NCBI GenBank assembly: GCA_028284005.1
Contig: JANQSO010000014.1
Coordinates: 111,105 to 175,104 of the forward strand
Direction of reading: 5' to 3'
From: Flavobacteriaceae bacterium
GTDB taxonomy: Bacteria; Bacteroidota; Bacteroidia; Flavobacteriales; Flavobacteriaceae
Length of the DNA stretch: 64,000 bases
This document shows positions 18,388 to 27,252 of this stretch, piece after piece. The notes under the pieces are model-generated. The model was not told where the DNA came from and did not search any database. It saw only the letters and a program-made list of their open reading frames with translations. Positions within the stretch are counted from its first letter, which is position 1. The number at the start of each line of letters is the position of its first letter. The translations under genes were made by a program, and so were the position numbers.

Positions 18388-19326
18388 TTAGAAGTTATAA
18401 ACCACTTCTAGTTTGTAATCTTTTAAAGCTACACGAGCCTTATCAATATCTTCGGTAAACCCTAGCATATAGCCCCCTCCGCCAGATCCACATAATTTTA
18501 AGTAATAAGCATTGGTTTCGATTCCTTTCTTCCAAAGGGTATGAAATTCCTTTGGGATCATGGGCTTAAAATTATCCAATACTACTTTTGAAAGCTGCTT
18601 GATATTACCAAAAAGTGATTTCACATCACCCTGTAAAAAATCTTCCACACATGCATCTGTATGTTTTACAAATTGGTCTTTTAGCATATTTCTAAAACCT
18701 TCCTGCTTCATGTTTTCCATGAAAATATGGACCATAGGAGCAGTTTCGCCGGTCGTACCACTATCCAATAAGAAAACGGCTCCCTTGCTGTTCTCTGTTT
18801 GTGAAGGGATTCCGGCAGGTTCAATATTATCTTGAGAATTGATTAAAATAGGTAAACTTAAATAGCTGTTCAATGGATCTAATCCTGAAGATTTTCCGTG
18901 GAAAAAAGACTCCATTTCAGCAAAAATACCTTTTAATTGAAGTAGCTTATTACGGGTTAAATTTTCAAGTACCGTAATCTTATCTGAAGCATATTTATCA
19001 TAAATAGCAGCTACCAAAGCACCACTACTACCTACTCCATAGCCTTGTGGTATACTGGAATCAAAATATAATCCTTTTTCAATATCGGCTCTTAAAGCTT
19101 CATTATCAAAAGAAACCAACTCAGGCTGTTCTTTTTGTAACGTAGATAAATATTCTGAAAAGCGTTTTAAACACTCATTAGATTTATGAGTACCTACTGT
19201 TCTATGCGTATCGATCTTCAAGGCTCCTTTATAGAAATTATAAGGGATGGATAAACCCTTGGAATCCTTAATAATACCGTACTCGCCAAACAATAAGATC
19301 TTTGAATAAAAAAGGGGTCCGCGCAT
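18388..19326 (-). CDS. Mevalonate kinase-like GHMP kinase
   Basis: 312 residues. GHMP kinase motifs: an N-terminal ILLFGEYGIIKDSKGLSIPY (motif 1, GEY instead of the usual GEH), the ATP-binding loop PQGYGVGSSGALVAAI (motif 2) and KLCGSGGGGYMLGF (motif 3). Placed between diphosphomevalonate decarboxylase and a UbiA prenyltransferase, it most likely phosphorylates mevalonate in the isoprenoid pathway. Phosphomevalonate kinase is not in this window, so the enzyme for that step is elsewhere or the same family. Cytoplasmic. No separate start is needed: the ATG at 19326 directly precedes the core fold. Confidence 0.8.
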   Translation of the reverse strand: MRGPLFYSKILLFGEYGIIKDSKGLSIPYNFYKGALKIDTHRTVGTHKSNECLKRFSEYLSTLQKEQPELVSFDNEALRADIEKGLYFDSSIPQGYGVGSSGALVAAIYDKYASDKITVLENLTRNKLLQLKGIFAEMESFFHGKSSGLDPLNSYLSLPILINSQDNIEPAGIPSQTENSKGAVFLLDSGTTGETAPMVHIFMENMKQEGFRNMLKDQFVKHTDACVEDFLQGDVKSLFGNIKQLSKVVLDNFKPMIPKEFHTLWKKGIETNAYYLKLCGSGGGGYMLGFTEDIDKARVALKDYKLEVVYNF

Positions 19327-19387
19327 AAGTTTATTAGCTATGGTTTGTTAAAAATACTCTTTTTAGACATTAAAACGAAATTCAGTA

Positions 19388-19395
19388 CAAATATA
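19388..19395 (-). promoter_or_regulatory. Possible -7 promoter box for the mevalonate kinase gene
   Basis: Reading leftward the sequence is TATATTTG, a perfect match to the Bacteroidota TAnnTTTG -7 element, 62 bases before the kinase start. The 173-base gap to MvaD leaves room for a separate promoter. No clear -33 TTG is visible at the right distance. Confidence 0.35.
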
Positions 19396-19499
19396 TACCT
19401 TCCAAAGTTGATTTTTAAGAAAAGTATAAAAAACTTAATAAACAGATAATTAACCCATTAGAGTCTTTCCACAAGTCCAAAAATAATAATTAATTACAA

Positions 19500-20582
19500 T
19501 TATAGCCCGGCAGGCCCCAAACCGGTATGGTCTTCAATAAATTCCCCGTTTTTACAGAAGTGTACCAGCTCTTTTTTAATAAAATCAAGAATGGCTTCTT
19601 TTTCTGTTTCAGGATACAAGACATGTACATTGGCCCCTGCATCTAAAGTGAAACAAATCTTACTTGCTTTTCCTTTTCTGTAGCTCCAGATACGGTTAAT
19701 GATCTCCAGGGTATTTGGCTTCATCAAAATAAAGTATGGAGTTGATGTTAACATCATTGCATGTAATGATAATGCTTCACTTTCCACAATTTCAATAAAT
19801 GTTGAAAGGTCTCCATCCTTTAAGACAGGAAGCAATCTGGAAAGATTGTCCGTAGCTTGCTCAAAACGTTGTTTTGCGAAAGGGTGATCGTGCATTAAAT
19901 CATGCCCCAGAGTACTACTCACCTGCTTTTCTCCTTTATCAACCAGTAAAATAGTGTCTTGATAGTTTCTAAAATTTTCGTGTACAGCATACGGGAATTT
20001 AATTCCAAAAAGATTAGAACTTCCCTCAACTTCGGAGTGCTCTCCCCAAACTACCAGTGGTCCTTCTATACTTCTGCAAGCACTCCCCGATCCCAAACGT
20101 GCTAAAAAGGAGGCCTTTTTATTAAAATATCCCTCAGTCATCCCCGGTTGCATTTCTCTTTCCATTTTTAAAAGGCACAATGCTATAGCACTCATTCCAC
20201 TTGCAGAAGAGGCAATTCCACTACTATGGGGGAAACTGTTTGATGTCTCGATCCTAAATCTGTAATCATATAAAAAAGGAAGGTACCTTTTTATTCTCTC
20301 AAAGAATTTGAGAATTTTTGGTTCAAAGCTTTCTTCTCTTTTACCATCCAGATAAAGTTCAATCTCATATTCTGAAACTTCTGTAGTCTTCTTCTCAAAC
20401 CATAAAATAGTTTCTGTATAACAGTTACTTAACGTAAAACTTATAGATGTGTTTTTAGGTAATTGTTCACCGTATTTTCCCCAATATTTCACCAAAGCAA
20501 TATTACTGGGAGACCGCCAGGCGACACTTCCTTTATCGAGTTTTTTTGAATAGGGCTCCGGAATAAAACTGAGTTCCGTCAT
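19500..20582 (-). CDS. mvaD: Diphosphomevalonate decarboxylase
   Basis: 360 residues, the family's usual length. Signature strings are AWRSPSNIALVKYWGKYGEQLPKN (N-terminal, typical of MvaD), the ATP loop FPHSSGIASSASGMSAIAL, GSGSACRSIEGPLVVW and FTLDAGANVHVLYP, where the Asp corresponds to the catalytic aspartate. The enzyme makes isopentenyl diphosphate from mevalonate diphosphate with ATP. It shows that this organism builds isoprenoids by the mevalonate route, as most Flavobacteriaceae do. First gene of a minus-strand series with mevalonate kinase and UbiA, placed after the terminator at 20653. Confidence 0.93.
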   Translation of the reverse strand: MTELSFIPEPYSKKLDKGSVAWRSPSNIALVKYWGKYGEQLPKNTSISFTLSNCYTETILWFEKKTTEVSEYEIELYLDGKREESFEPKILKFFERIKRYLPFLYDYRFRIETSNSFPHSSGIASSASGMSAIALCLLKMEREMQPGMTEGYFNKKASFLARLGSGSACRSIEGPLVVWGEHSEVEGSSNLFGIKFPYAVHENFRNYQDTILLVDKGEKQVSSTLGHDLMHDHPFAKQRFEQATDNLSRLLPVLKDGDLSTFIEIVESEALSLHAMMLTSTPYFILMKPNTLEIINRIWSYRKGKASKICFTLDAGANVHVLYPETEKEAILDFIKKELVHFCKNGEFIEDHTGLGPAGL

Positions 20583-20652
20583 AGATAATTTTTCAAAACA
20601 AAGATAATGAAATCAAATAACGCGTTATTTATATTTTTCGGCTAATAATAAA

Positions 20653-20680
20653 AAAAGCACCAAAGTACTTTGGTGCTTTT
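20653..20680 (-). terminator. Intrinsic terminator, perfect palindrome
   Basis: AAAAGCACCAAAGT followed by ACTTTGGTGCTTTT is a perfect 28-base palindrome. Read on the minus strand it is followed by TTATTATTAGCC, and it lies 22 bases past the stop of the serine hydrolase gene, which it should terminate. Confidence 0.8.
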
Positions 20681-20701
20681 CAGGCTAGTTAGCTTATAAA
20701 A

Positions 20702-22591
20702 TTATTTTTTTATAAACCTGCTTATGTTTTTGCTTTCACCTTGCTTTGTAAGCAACAGATACATTCCGGAAGATAATGCACTAACATCTATTTTATTATT
20801 CTCATTTCCAAACACGCCTTCCCGAAGTACTCTACCTTGCAGGTCGTACATATAAAATGTTGCGCCCTTTAGATGATTCGCAACCTCAACATTCAAAATT
20901 TCAGAAGCAATTGTAGGGTATACCTTAATAGGCCTCAATATTTCATTGTCCTCTATTCCCAGAGAGACTTGACTTTCGGCAGCTCCTCCCAAAAGATATA
21001 AAGAATTATTACCATTATTGGAGTTATTTGTGTATTCATACACCCTAACCGCATAATGCTTGTTGACATCAAGATTGGTTACCGTCACATTACTTCCTGT
21101 TCCATTGTATACAACATAAGTGCCATCTCCCAGATCATCTCCTGTACCAAATTGACTGTTTGCAATATAATGTGTCCCATCCAAAGGATAGGCAGAGAAA
21201 TTGTAATTTCCGCTAATACCGCTAATATCTTTCATGACAACAATCCTGGAGGCGCCATTTCCGTTAGCCCATGAAATATCTAAGAAGGTAGCTCCATCTC
21301 CGGAAGTTGAAATGCTACTTGCATTCACCGTTGGAGAATCCATTAGGTCATGTGCAGGAAATGTAGAAGTTCCACTTATACAGTCCCATCCCATTCCATC
21401 CAAAGCTGCCCAAAAGGCATTGGCATTAGCATCAACAATTCTCTTATTCAATATTATTGCCCAGGTATATCCGCTGTTGGAGCGTACAAATAGACTGGCT
21501 GTTCCATCTACTGCTCCACTATGCCACCAATTGTTGGAGGCATTTACCTGCCAGCCTTTAGCATAACCTGCGTTATTTGCAGAAGGTGCTACCATTGTGC
21601 TAATGGTTCCCGGAAGTAAAATATCCGGTTTGGTTGCAAATCCGTCTACAGCAACTAATAATCGCACGAGGTCTCTCGAAGTTGCCAACCAACCTCCATG
21701 CCCATCCATTGCATCAAGCGCAAACCCACCATACTCCCAGGGCACTAAACTCCCGCTTCCGTAAAGGTCTAAAGTTGTAAATCCGTTCCCTACATATTCT
21801 GCTTCCCGTTCCATTTTATCATCGATCAGGTTCTCTCCAATATGCATATCGTAAATTCCTATTGGATTAAAGATTTCCTGCTGCATGTACTTTTCATAGG
21901 ACAAGCCGGAAACTTCTTCTATGATCTCACTAAGCACCAGAAAACCCATATTTGAATAACTGTAAGATGTCCCCGGTGTAAAATTGAGGGTCTTTTCCAA
22001 TAAATAGTTTATTAAAAACTCTTCTTTTACAGGGTTGGATTCTCCTTGTGATTGAGTGACATGTAAAGGGACCGCAATCGGGTCACAGCCCCCAAAAAAC
22101 CATGGGTATGGCGATGTTGGGTTTGGAAAACAGTCCGTATTCCTGTCCCATCCTGCCGCATGCTCCAATAAATGCTGTACCGTAATATCATAAACTCTGG
22201 TATCTGTAATAGTACTGTTAGAGAAATACCAATGGTTTTCCAGTATTCCTCCTGTTCCAAACACCTTATCATTCAAACCTATGAGTCCATCCTCTACCAT
22301 CTTCATAATACCAATAGAAGTGATCGGTTTCGAAACACTCGCAATTCGGAACAAATGATAAGGCTGCGTGGTTTCACTTCCGGCAATATTCGCATTCCCA
22401 AAAGCACGCATATATTTTAATTTTCCATCTTTTGCCAAAGCATAGGTCATTCCCGGAATATTATAAGTGCTCATAAAATTTTGCACCTGAGTATCACAAT
22501 GGGTCATTTCCGGAACAGGGATTCCTGTCTGGGCATGTATTAATGACATAATAAATAAAGTGGCAACTAAAGTGAATTGTATTCTTTTCAT
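20702..22591 (-). CDS. Secreted serine beta-lactamase-like hydrolase with T9SS sorting domain
   Basis: 629 residues. Signal peptide about 1-20 (ending LIHAQ). A class C beta-lactamase/esterase fold (about 30-400): SxxK motif Ser85-Val-Ser-Lys88, a YSN tripeptide in GTSYSYSNMG, and a third motif region around NWWHSGAVDGTAS. A middle domain (about 430-545) with fibronectin-like spacing, then a T9SS type A tail (PIKVYPTIASEILNVEV, YDLQGRVLREG, MYLLLTKQG). It may be an esterase, peptidase or penicillin-binding-like enzyme acting outside the cell; lactam resistance is not implied. Divergent from the transglutaminase-like gene across the FNR-box region. Confidence 0.85.
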   Translation of the reverse strand: MKRIQFTLVATLFIMSLIHAQTGIPVPEMTHCDTQVQNFMSTYNIPGMTYALAKDGKLKYMRAFGNANIAGSETTQPYHLFRIASVSKPITSIGIMKMVEDGLIGLNDKVFGTGGILENHWYFSNSTITDTRVYDITVQHLLEHAAGWDRNTDCFPNPTSPYPWFFGGCDPIAVPLHVTQSQGESNPVKEEFLINYLLEKTLNFTPGTSYSYSNMGFLVLSEIIEEVSGLSYEKYMQQEIFNPIGIYDMHIGENLIDDKMEREAEYVGNGFTTLDLYGSGSLVPWEYGGFALDAMDGHGGWLATSRDLVRLLVAVDGFATKPDILLPGTISTMVAPSANNAGYAKGWQVNASNNWWHSGAVDGTASLFVRSNSGYTWAIILNKRIVDANANAFWAALDGMGWDCISGTSTFPAHDLMDSPTVNASSISTSGDGATFLDISWANGNGASRIVVMKDISGISGNYNFSAYPLDGTHYIANSQFGTGDDLGDGTYVVYNGTGSNVTVTNLDVNKHYAVRVYEYTNNSNNGNNSLYLLGGAAESQVSLGIEDNEILRPIKVYPTIASEILNVEVANHLKGATFYMYDLQGRVLREGVFGNENNKIDVSALSSGMYLLLTKQGESKNISRFIKK

Positions 22592-22660
22592 GACTTATAG
22601 TATTATGAGGTTATCAGTTATATAAAAATACTATCTCCAAAATGTCATGTGTATCAATTA

Positions 22661-22674
22661 TTGATATATATCAA
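22661..22674. promoter_or_regulatory. FNR/CRP-type operator 1 (TTGAT-N4-ATCAA)
   Basis: TTGATATATATCAA is a perfect match to the FNR-type consensus. The symmetry extends to a 24-base perfect palindrome (22656-22679). It lies 70 bases upstream of the serine hydrolase start. Confidence 0.55.
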
Positions 22675-22723
22675 TAATTCGCACTTTTTTACGCCTAAAG
22701 AATATTCAAATTAGTCCTGATTA

Positions 22724-22737
22724 TTGATATATGTCAA
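22724..22737. promoter_or_regulatory. FNR/CRP-type operator 2 (TTGAT-N4-GTCAA)
   Basis: TTGATATATGTCAA differs from operator 1 by one base. The centres of the two sites are 63 bases apart, six helical turns, so both would be on the same DNA face. It lies 97 bases upstream of the plus-strand gene at 22834. A near -7 box, TACATTTA, follows at 22769. Confidence 0.55.
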
Positions 22738-22833
22738 TATCTGGTACGTCTTAACTATACGTAGTACTTACATTTAGGTACCAAATCTTCATTGCACCTC
22801 AACGTATCTGCTTTGCTGTTAATTTAAACAGTT

Positions 22834-24465
22834 ATGAAAAAATTAGTACTACCTCTCTCACTAACCTTCGTGGGTATCGTATTATTTGGGTTAAGTTTTT
22901 TTAATTCAAAAAAAGTCTCCGGAGATCTTGATATCTCCATAGTTAAGGCAAGCTCTATTATGCCGGCTGCTCATAATGTATATGCCAATGAAGAAGTATT
23001 GGACGGGAAATATTATCTCTTTAAAGCCAAAATAACAAACGAAACAGACCAAACTCTTGAAGACGTTACTGTCCGGTATCAAATACCAGGCTATGTAGAT
23101 TGGACCGAACTGGATGTAATTGGAGAAATGTTCCAGGGACAAACCGCTTCTGTTCGTTGTTATCCTAAATTTAAAGATGACATTTCTGAAAAGATGACAG
23201 AATCTACCGAAAAGGTTGAGATAGAAATTTCATGGGATGGAGCCAGTGAAGATGATATCATCGAAGAAGAATTTAGTTTCAGGATCTCAGACAGAAATGA
23301 ATATTTATTTACAAATATTCCCACCGAAGAAATCGTTGGATGGGGAGATGTGTATAACAATGATGCTTTACTGGCCTGTTTTGTTACTCCAAATGACCCT
23401 ATTGTAAAATATTACACTCAAAACATTCAGGAAAAAATTTTAATGGGAGAAGCAGCTTCTGTTACTAAGGATCCTAACGAAGCAATCCGGTTCTTAGGAG
23501 GAATTTACAACGCTACTTTACTATCACATATGGTATATAGTGGAACTAAAGGAATTCCAGAATCGCTTCAGGATGTTTCTAAATTTTCACAGCATAACAG
23601 ACTTCCGCGAGAAGTAATAACAGGAAATACCGGCTTGTGCCTGGAGCTAAGTATCCTATATGCCAGTGTACTGTCCAATGCAGGATTAGACCCTATTATC
23701 TTTTTGGTTCCCGGCCACGCTTATCCGGGATTTAAATTGAACAATCAATATTTCGCTATAGAGGCTACCGGAATTGGAGGAGAAGGTCTGGGAAGCATCA
23801 TGAGTGCCGAACAAGCATTTCAAAAAGGAACGGAACAGCTCAATGAGTTCATTCAAAAAGCACAAACCGGGGACCCTCGGTATACACTTGTGGACATTCA
23901 CGCAGTAAATCAAGAAGGCGTAACTCCTATGGTCCTAAAGGATGATGATTTTTTACGTAAAAAAGTTGATGATATTGTGGCGTCCTGGGGTAGTACAAGA
24001 ACTATTAACAAAGCAACCAATAATTCTCGCGTTGCCAGCAACACTAGTTCCACAAATAACAATTCGGGTAGTAGTGGAGCTAGTGGCAATGCATTATCTT
24101 TTTCTATTCCCGGAGGTTGGCAAACGTTTATGCGGCCTGTCCCCGAAATACCCATTATCACCGCTCAGGTACTCGCTCCTGACCAGGAAACTACCGTAAC
24201 TGTATTTGATGTTCCCGCCTCAAGTGGCCAGGAAGCCTTAGGAGTGATAAACCAATATTTCCAAAGTTTTGGAATGGCCATACAATACCAGCTCAATGGA
24301 AATCAAGTGGTGGGACAAACATTTTCAGAGATGGGGACATTTAACTGGGTAGGTAAAACCCTGAGAAGGAATGGTGGTATTCGATTGGTTGCCGTTGGAG
24401 CACCCGACTACCTCTATAATCAGAGTTCGGGGTACATAAATCAGGTATTCAATAGCATTCGTTAA
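22834..24465 (+). CDS. Membrane-anchored transglutaminase-like protein, two-domain
   Basis: 543 residues. An N-terminal membrane helix or signal anchor (about 3-22). A beta-sandwich region (about 30-155) that resembles a Ca/Ig-like N-terminal domain. A transglutaminase-like core with Cys269 (GLCLELS), His295 (GHAYPG) and Glu310 (FAIEATG) in the right order and spacing. A Ser/Asn/Gly-rich linker (about 390-415), then a C-terminal domain of about 125 residues (FSIPGGWQTF ... INQVFNSIR). The C-H-D/E triad could serve a protease, amidase or cross-linking role on exported proteins. It is followed 18 bases later by a small membrane protein gene, probably a partner. The C-terminal fold is not recognised. 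Confidence 0.6.
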   Translation: MKKLVLPLSLTFVGIVLFGLSFFNSKKVSGDLDISIVKASSIMPAAHNVYANEEVLDGKYYLFKAKITNETDQTLEDVTVRYQIPGYVDWTELDVIGEMFQGQTASVRCYPKFKDDISEKMTESTEKVEIEISWDGASEDDIIEEEFSFRISDRNEYLFTNIPTEEIVGWGDVYNNDALLACFVTPNDPIVKYYTQNIQEKILMGEAASVTKDPNEAIRFLGGIYNATLLSHMVYSGTKGIPESLQDVSKFSQHNRLPREVITGNTGLCLELSILYASVLSNAGLDPIIFLVPGHAYPGFKLNNQYFAIEATGIGGEGLGSIMSAEQAFQKGTEQLNEFIQKAQTGDPRYTLVDIHAVNQEGVTPMVLKDDDFLRKKVDDIVASWGSTRTINKATNNSRVASNTSSTNNNSGSSGASGNALSFSIPGGWQTFMRPVPEIPIITAQVLAPDQETTVTVFDVPASSGQEALGVINQYFQSFGMAIQYQLNGNQVVGQTFSEMGTFNWVGKTLRRNGGIRLVAVGAPDYLYNQSSGYINQVFNSIR

Positions 24466-24483
24466 AATTAAAAAATCAAGAAG

Positions 24484-25104
24484 ATGAAAAATATAAAAAA
24501 ACTTCCATTACTGTTATTTCTAGTTATAACAACGATAGTTTATAGCCAGACACAACAAAAGATCGACATGAAGATCGATGCTATTGGCAATGCGCAAATT
24601 AGCTTATCTATGACCATGAACGCTCAGGAGTGGCAAAACTGGTTAGCAACTTTGGGAAATAATCCCGCTGCTTTAAAACGTGAAATTGAGCGTAGTATGC
24701 CTTCCTATTTCCTGGACGATTTTAAATTGGAAAAAGATGAAATGAATCGTTCTTTTAATTTGAGCTTAAATGCTTATGGTGTTTGTGAGATCAATAAAAG
24801 AGGGGTCTGGACCATAGATACCGATCAAAAAAATGCCAATTTAACCGAATTGACAGAACATAAATATATGCTTGTTAGTACTCCCCCGGACATGGGAGGA
24901 ACCGTTCAGCAAACCTTTACCATTGAATTTCCGGAAGAAGCGCAAAACATTAAAATAGACAAAGATGCTTTTGGCAGTTCCATTTTCAAGTTTGACATGG
25001 AAAATTCTACTTCAAATTTTAATATCATGAGATGGGCAGGACTGTTTTTAATTGTTATTGGAGGAGGATGGTCCGGCGCAAAATTATTTTCAAAATCAAG
25101 CTAA
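24484..25104 (+). CDS. Exported protein with C-terminal membrane helix, unknown function
   Basis: 206 residues not assigned to a family. Signal peptide about 1-21 (ending VYSQ), a soluble, beta-rich region (KIDMKIDAIGNAQISLSMTMNAQEW ... VQQTFTIEFPEEA), and one C-terminal helix (about 180-199, WAGLFLIVIGGGWSGAKLF) followed by a short basic tail. This topology places the body in the periplasm, tethered by its C-terminus. The gene is 18 bases downstream of the transglutaminase-like gene, so a shared transcript and function are likely. 30 bases separate it from the next gene. Confidence 0.55.
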   Translation: MKNIKKLPLLLFLVITTIVYSQTQQKIDMKIDAIGNAQISLSMTMNAQEWQNWLATLGNNPAALKREIERSMPSYFLDDFKLEKDEMNRSFNLSLNAYGVCEINKRGVWTIDTDQKNANLTELTEHKYMLVSTPPDMGGTVQQTFTIEFPEEAQNIKIDKDAFGSSIFKFDMENSTSNFNIMRWAGLFLIVIGGGWSGAKLFSKSS

Positions 25105-25134
25105 AATAAAATACTAATCGATAAACTATTTATC

Positions 25135-26718
25135 ATGAAAAGTACGGTTACAGTTTTCGTATTATTAATAAGCTTTTTTGCTGTTAGCGCCCAAGCTCCA
25201 TCTATCGCATGGCAAAATACAATTGGAGGGGCAGATTTTGATCGTCCGGATTCTATAATTCAAACTTCGGATGGAGGTTATTTAGTAGCAGGAACGTCGG
25301 AGTCTGACATATCAGGTGATAAAACTGAAAACTCTAATGGTGAAGAAGATTATTGGGTAATAAAGCTCAATAGTTCAGGCACCATAGATTGGCAAAATAC
25401 AATTGGGGGCAGCCTTGATGACACTGCTACTTCCATAAAAGAAACCACAGATGGAGGATTTATTATTGGCGGGAGGTCCAATTCAGATATTTCAGGTGAT
25501 AAAACCGAAAACTCTAATGGCAATTATGACTATTGGGTGCTAAAGCTCAATTCTTCAGGAAGTATAGAATGGCAAAATACCATTGGAGGCAGTAATTTTG
25601 AAAATTTAACCGATATTTCTCAAACTACGGACGGAGGTTATATAATTGGAGGATATTCAAACTCCGATATTTCCGGTGACAAAACCGAAAATTCTATCGG
25701 CGGTTATGATTATTGGGTTGTAAAACTTGATACTTCCGGGACTATCCTTTGGCAAAATACGATTGGTGGAAGTAATGATGATTTTGCAAGTTCTATATCT
25801 CAAACAACAGATGGAGGGTATATTTTAAGCGGTAAATCAAACTCTGATATTTCCGGTGACAAAACTGAAAATTCTAATGGTGAAGATGATTATTGGGTTG
25901 TAAAACTTGATGCTTCCGGTACTATCCTTTGGCAAAACACAATTGGAGGGAATGACTTTGATTTTGTTGGATATACCCGTCAAACAACAGATGGAGGGTA
26001 TATTCTTGGAGGCTGGTCCTACTCGAATATATCGGGTGATAAAACTGAAAACTCTATTGGCGGGGCCGATTATTGGGTTTTAAAACTCAATGATTCCGGA
26101 ATAATCCAATGGCAAAATACCATTGGAGGAACGGATGATGATTATTTAGATATCCTGTCGCAAACTACTGACGGGGGGTATATTTTAGGCGGAACGTCCT
26201 ATTCTGATATTTCCGGGGACAAGACAGAGAACGGACGAGGATTTGGTGACATTTGGGCTGTAAAACTAAATTCCGGTGGCACAGTAGAATGGGATAAGAC
26301 CATTGGAGCAGACAGCGACGAAGATGAACCTTCATTGGTAATTCCAACTGCAGATGGTGGCTATCTATGTAGTGTAAAATCTGAATCGGATATTAGTGGA
26401 GATAAAACTGAAAACTCCCAGGGGTTCTTTGACTATTGGATCATAAAACTTGAAGGGTCTTTAGGAGTTGAAGACAATGTACTTGCAAACACTCTAGTAT
26501 ACCCAAATCCTTTTAATGACAGGCTTCATATAAAATCTGAAAGTACTATTGTAAAACTTTCATGTAAGGATATACTGGGCAGAAGCATCTTTGAAATCAA
26601 TACTGCTTCAAAAGAAATTGATGAAATAGATATGACATCCCTTTCCAAAGGAATGTATTTTATGACACTAACTTCTGATGATAATGAAACAATGACCGCG
26701 AAATTGATCAAGAAGTAG
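25135..26718 (+). CDS. Secreted seven-repeat (propeller-like) protein with T9SS sorting domain
   Basis: 527 residues. Signal peptide about 1-20 (ending AVSAQ). Seven repeats of exactly 60 residues (about 26-445), each starting WQNTIGG, then TTDGGYIxGG, DISGDKTENS and DYWVxKLNSSG. The seventh is the most diverged (WDKTIGA). The C-terminal T9SS domain (about 450-527) has VYPNPF, KDILGRSIF and MYFMTLTSDD. Seven repeats suggest a closed seven-bladed propeller. It may be an extracellular binding protein. The last 11 bases overlap the convergent DUF1697 gene. Confidence 0.8.
   Translation: MKSTVTVFVLLISFFAVSAQAPSIAWQNTIGGADFDRPDSIIQTSDGGYLVAGTSESDISGDKTENSNGEEDYWVIKLNSSGTIDWQNTIGGSLDDTATSIKETTDGGFIIGGRSNSDISGDKTENSNGNYDYWVLKLNSSGSIEWQNTIGGSNFENLTDISQTTDGGYIIGGYSNSDISGDKTENSIGGYDYWVVKLDTSGTILWQNTIGGSNDDFASSISQTTDGGYILSGKSNSDISGDKTENSNGEDDYWVVKLDASGTILWQNTIGGNDFDFVGYTRQTTDGGYILGGWSYSNISGDKTENSIGGADYWVLKLNDSGIIQWQNTIGGTDDDYLDILSQTTDGGYILGGTSYSDISGDKTENGRGFGDIWAVKLNSGGTVEWDKTIGADSDEDEPSLVIPTADGGYLCSVKSESDISGDKTENSQGFFDYWIIKLEGSLGVEDNVLANTLVYPNPFNDRLHIKSESTIVKLSCKDILGRSIFEINTASKEIDEIDMTSLSKGMYFMTLTSDDNETMTAKLIKK
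25210..26469 (+). repeat. Seven tandem 180-bp coding repeats without indels
   Basis: The codon TGG of each WQNTIGG motif falls at 25210, 25390, 25570, 25750, 25930, 26110 and 26290, an exact 180-base period over the whole array. The repeats are similar at base level (for example GGCAAAATAC in most), consistent with recent internal duplication or gene conversion. Confidence 0.9.
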
Positions 26719-27238
26719 CCATTTCTAAAAGTTTTGCCATCGTTCGGTGGTTTCGTGTGGTGGCAGTAACTTTTAATTTCTTTTCAAAAAAATTGTTACT
26801 CATTTTTGCTTTGTGGTAGCTTATTGAGCAATACAAATAAACGCAGTTTCTTGTAATATGAAACTCTTCACCGGTATATGATATAGCAGCTGTAATTTCT
26901 ATATTTTCTTCAGAAGGGTTTTCCCCCAATAAAACGAAGAAGCTTTTTTCTCGTTTTTCTTCAGAAAATGGACATTTTGATACAATTTTGGCTATTTCTG
27001 AAGCTTTTTTCACCAAAACAGGCACTTTAAAGCCATATTTTAATTCGATAGCTTCAGTGATTTTTCCTTCTAAACCTCCTTCTTTTTCCGAAGTACGAAA
27101 CACAATATTCCCACTTTGTATATAGGTACGTACTTCTGTAAAACCTAAGGACTCAAAAAGAGACCTTAAGTCGGCCATCAGGATCTTTTTATGCCCTCCA
27201 ACATTAATACCTCGCAATAATGCTATATACGTTTTCAT
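26708..27238 (-). CDS. DUF1697 domain protein
   Basis: 176 residues matching the whole DUF1697 family from its first residues: TYIALLRGINVGGHKKILMADLR, then FTEVRTYIQSGNIVFR, and the C-terminal RNHRTMAKLLEM. Members are small cytoplasmic proteins with a ferredoxin-like fold; no biochemical role is established. It converges with and overlaps the end of the seven-repeat gene by 11 bases. Upstream is the BaiN-like flavoprotein gene, 14 bases away and co-directional. Confidence 0.85.
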   Translation of the reverse strand: MKTYIALLRGINVGGHKKILMADLRSLFESLGFTEVRTYIQSGNIVFRTSEKEGGLEGKITEAIELKYGFKVPVLVKKASEIAKIVSKCPFSEEKREKSFFVLLGENPSEENIEITAAISYTGEEFHITRNCVYLYCSISYHKAKMSNNFFEKKLKVTATTRNHRTMAKLLEMATS

Positions 27239-27252
27239 TGTAAATTTCCTTC

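Noticed and set aside
20702..22591. Beta-lactamase resistance gene
   Set aside because: The fold is class C-like, but with a T9SS tail and extra domain the protein is better described as a secreted serine hydrolase; resistance cannot be inferred.
25210..26469. Regular repeats, possible CRISPR-like array
   Set aside because: The period is 180 bases, in frame, and the whole unit is conserved coding sequence. There are no short repeats with unique spacers.
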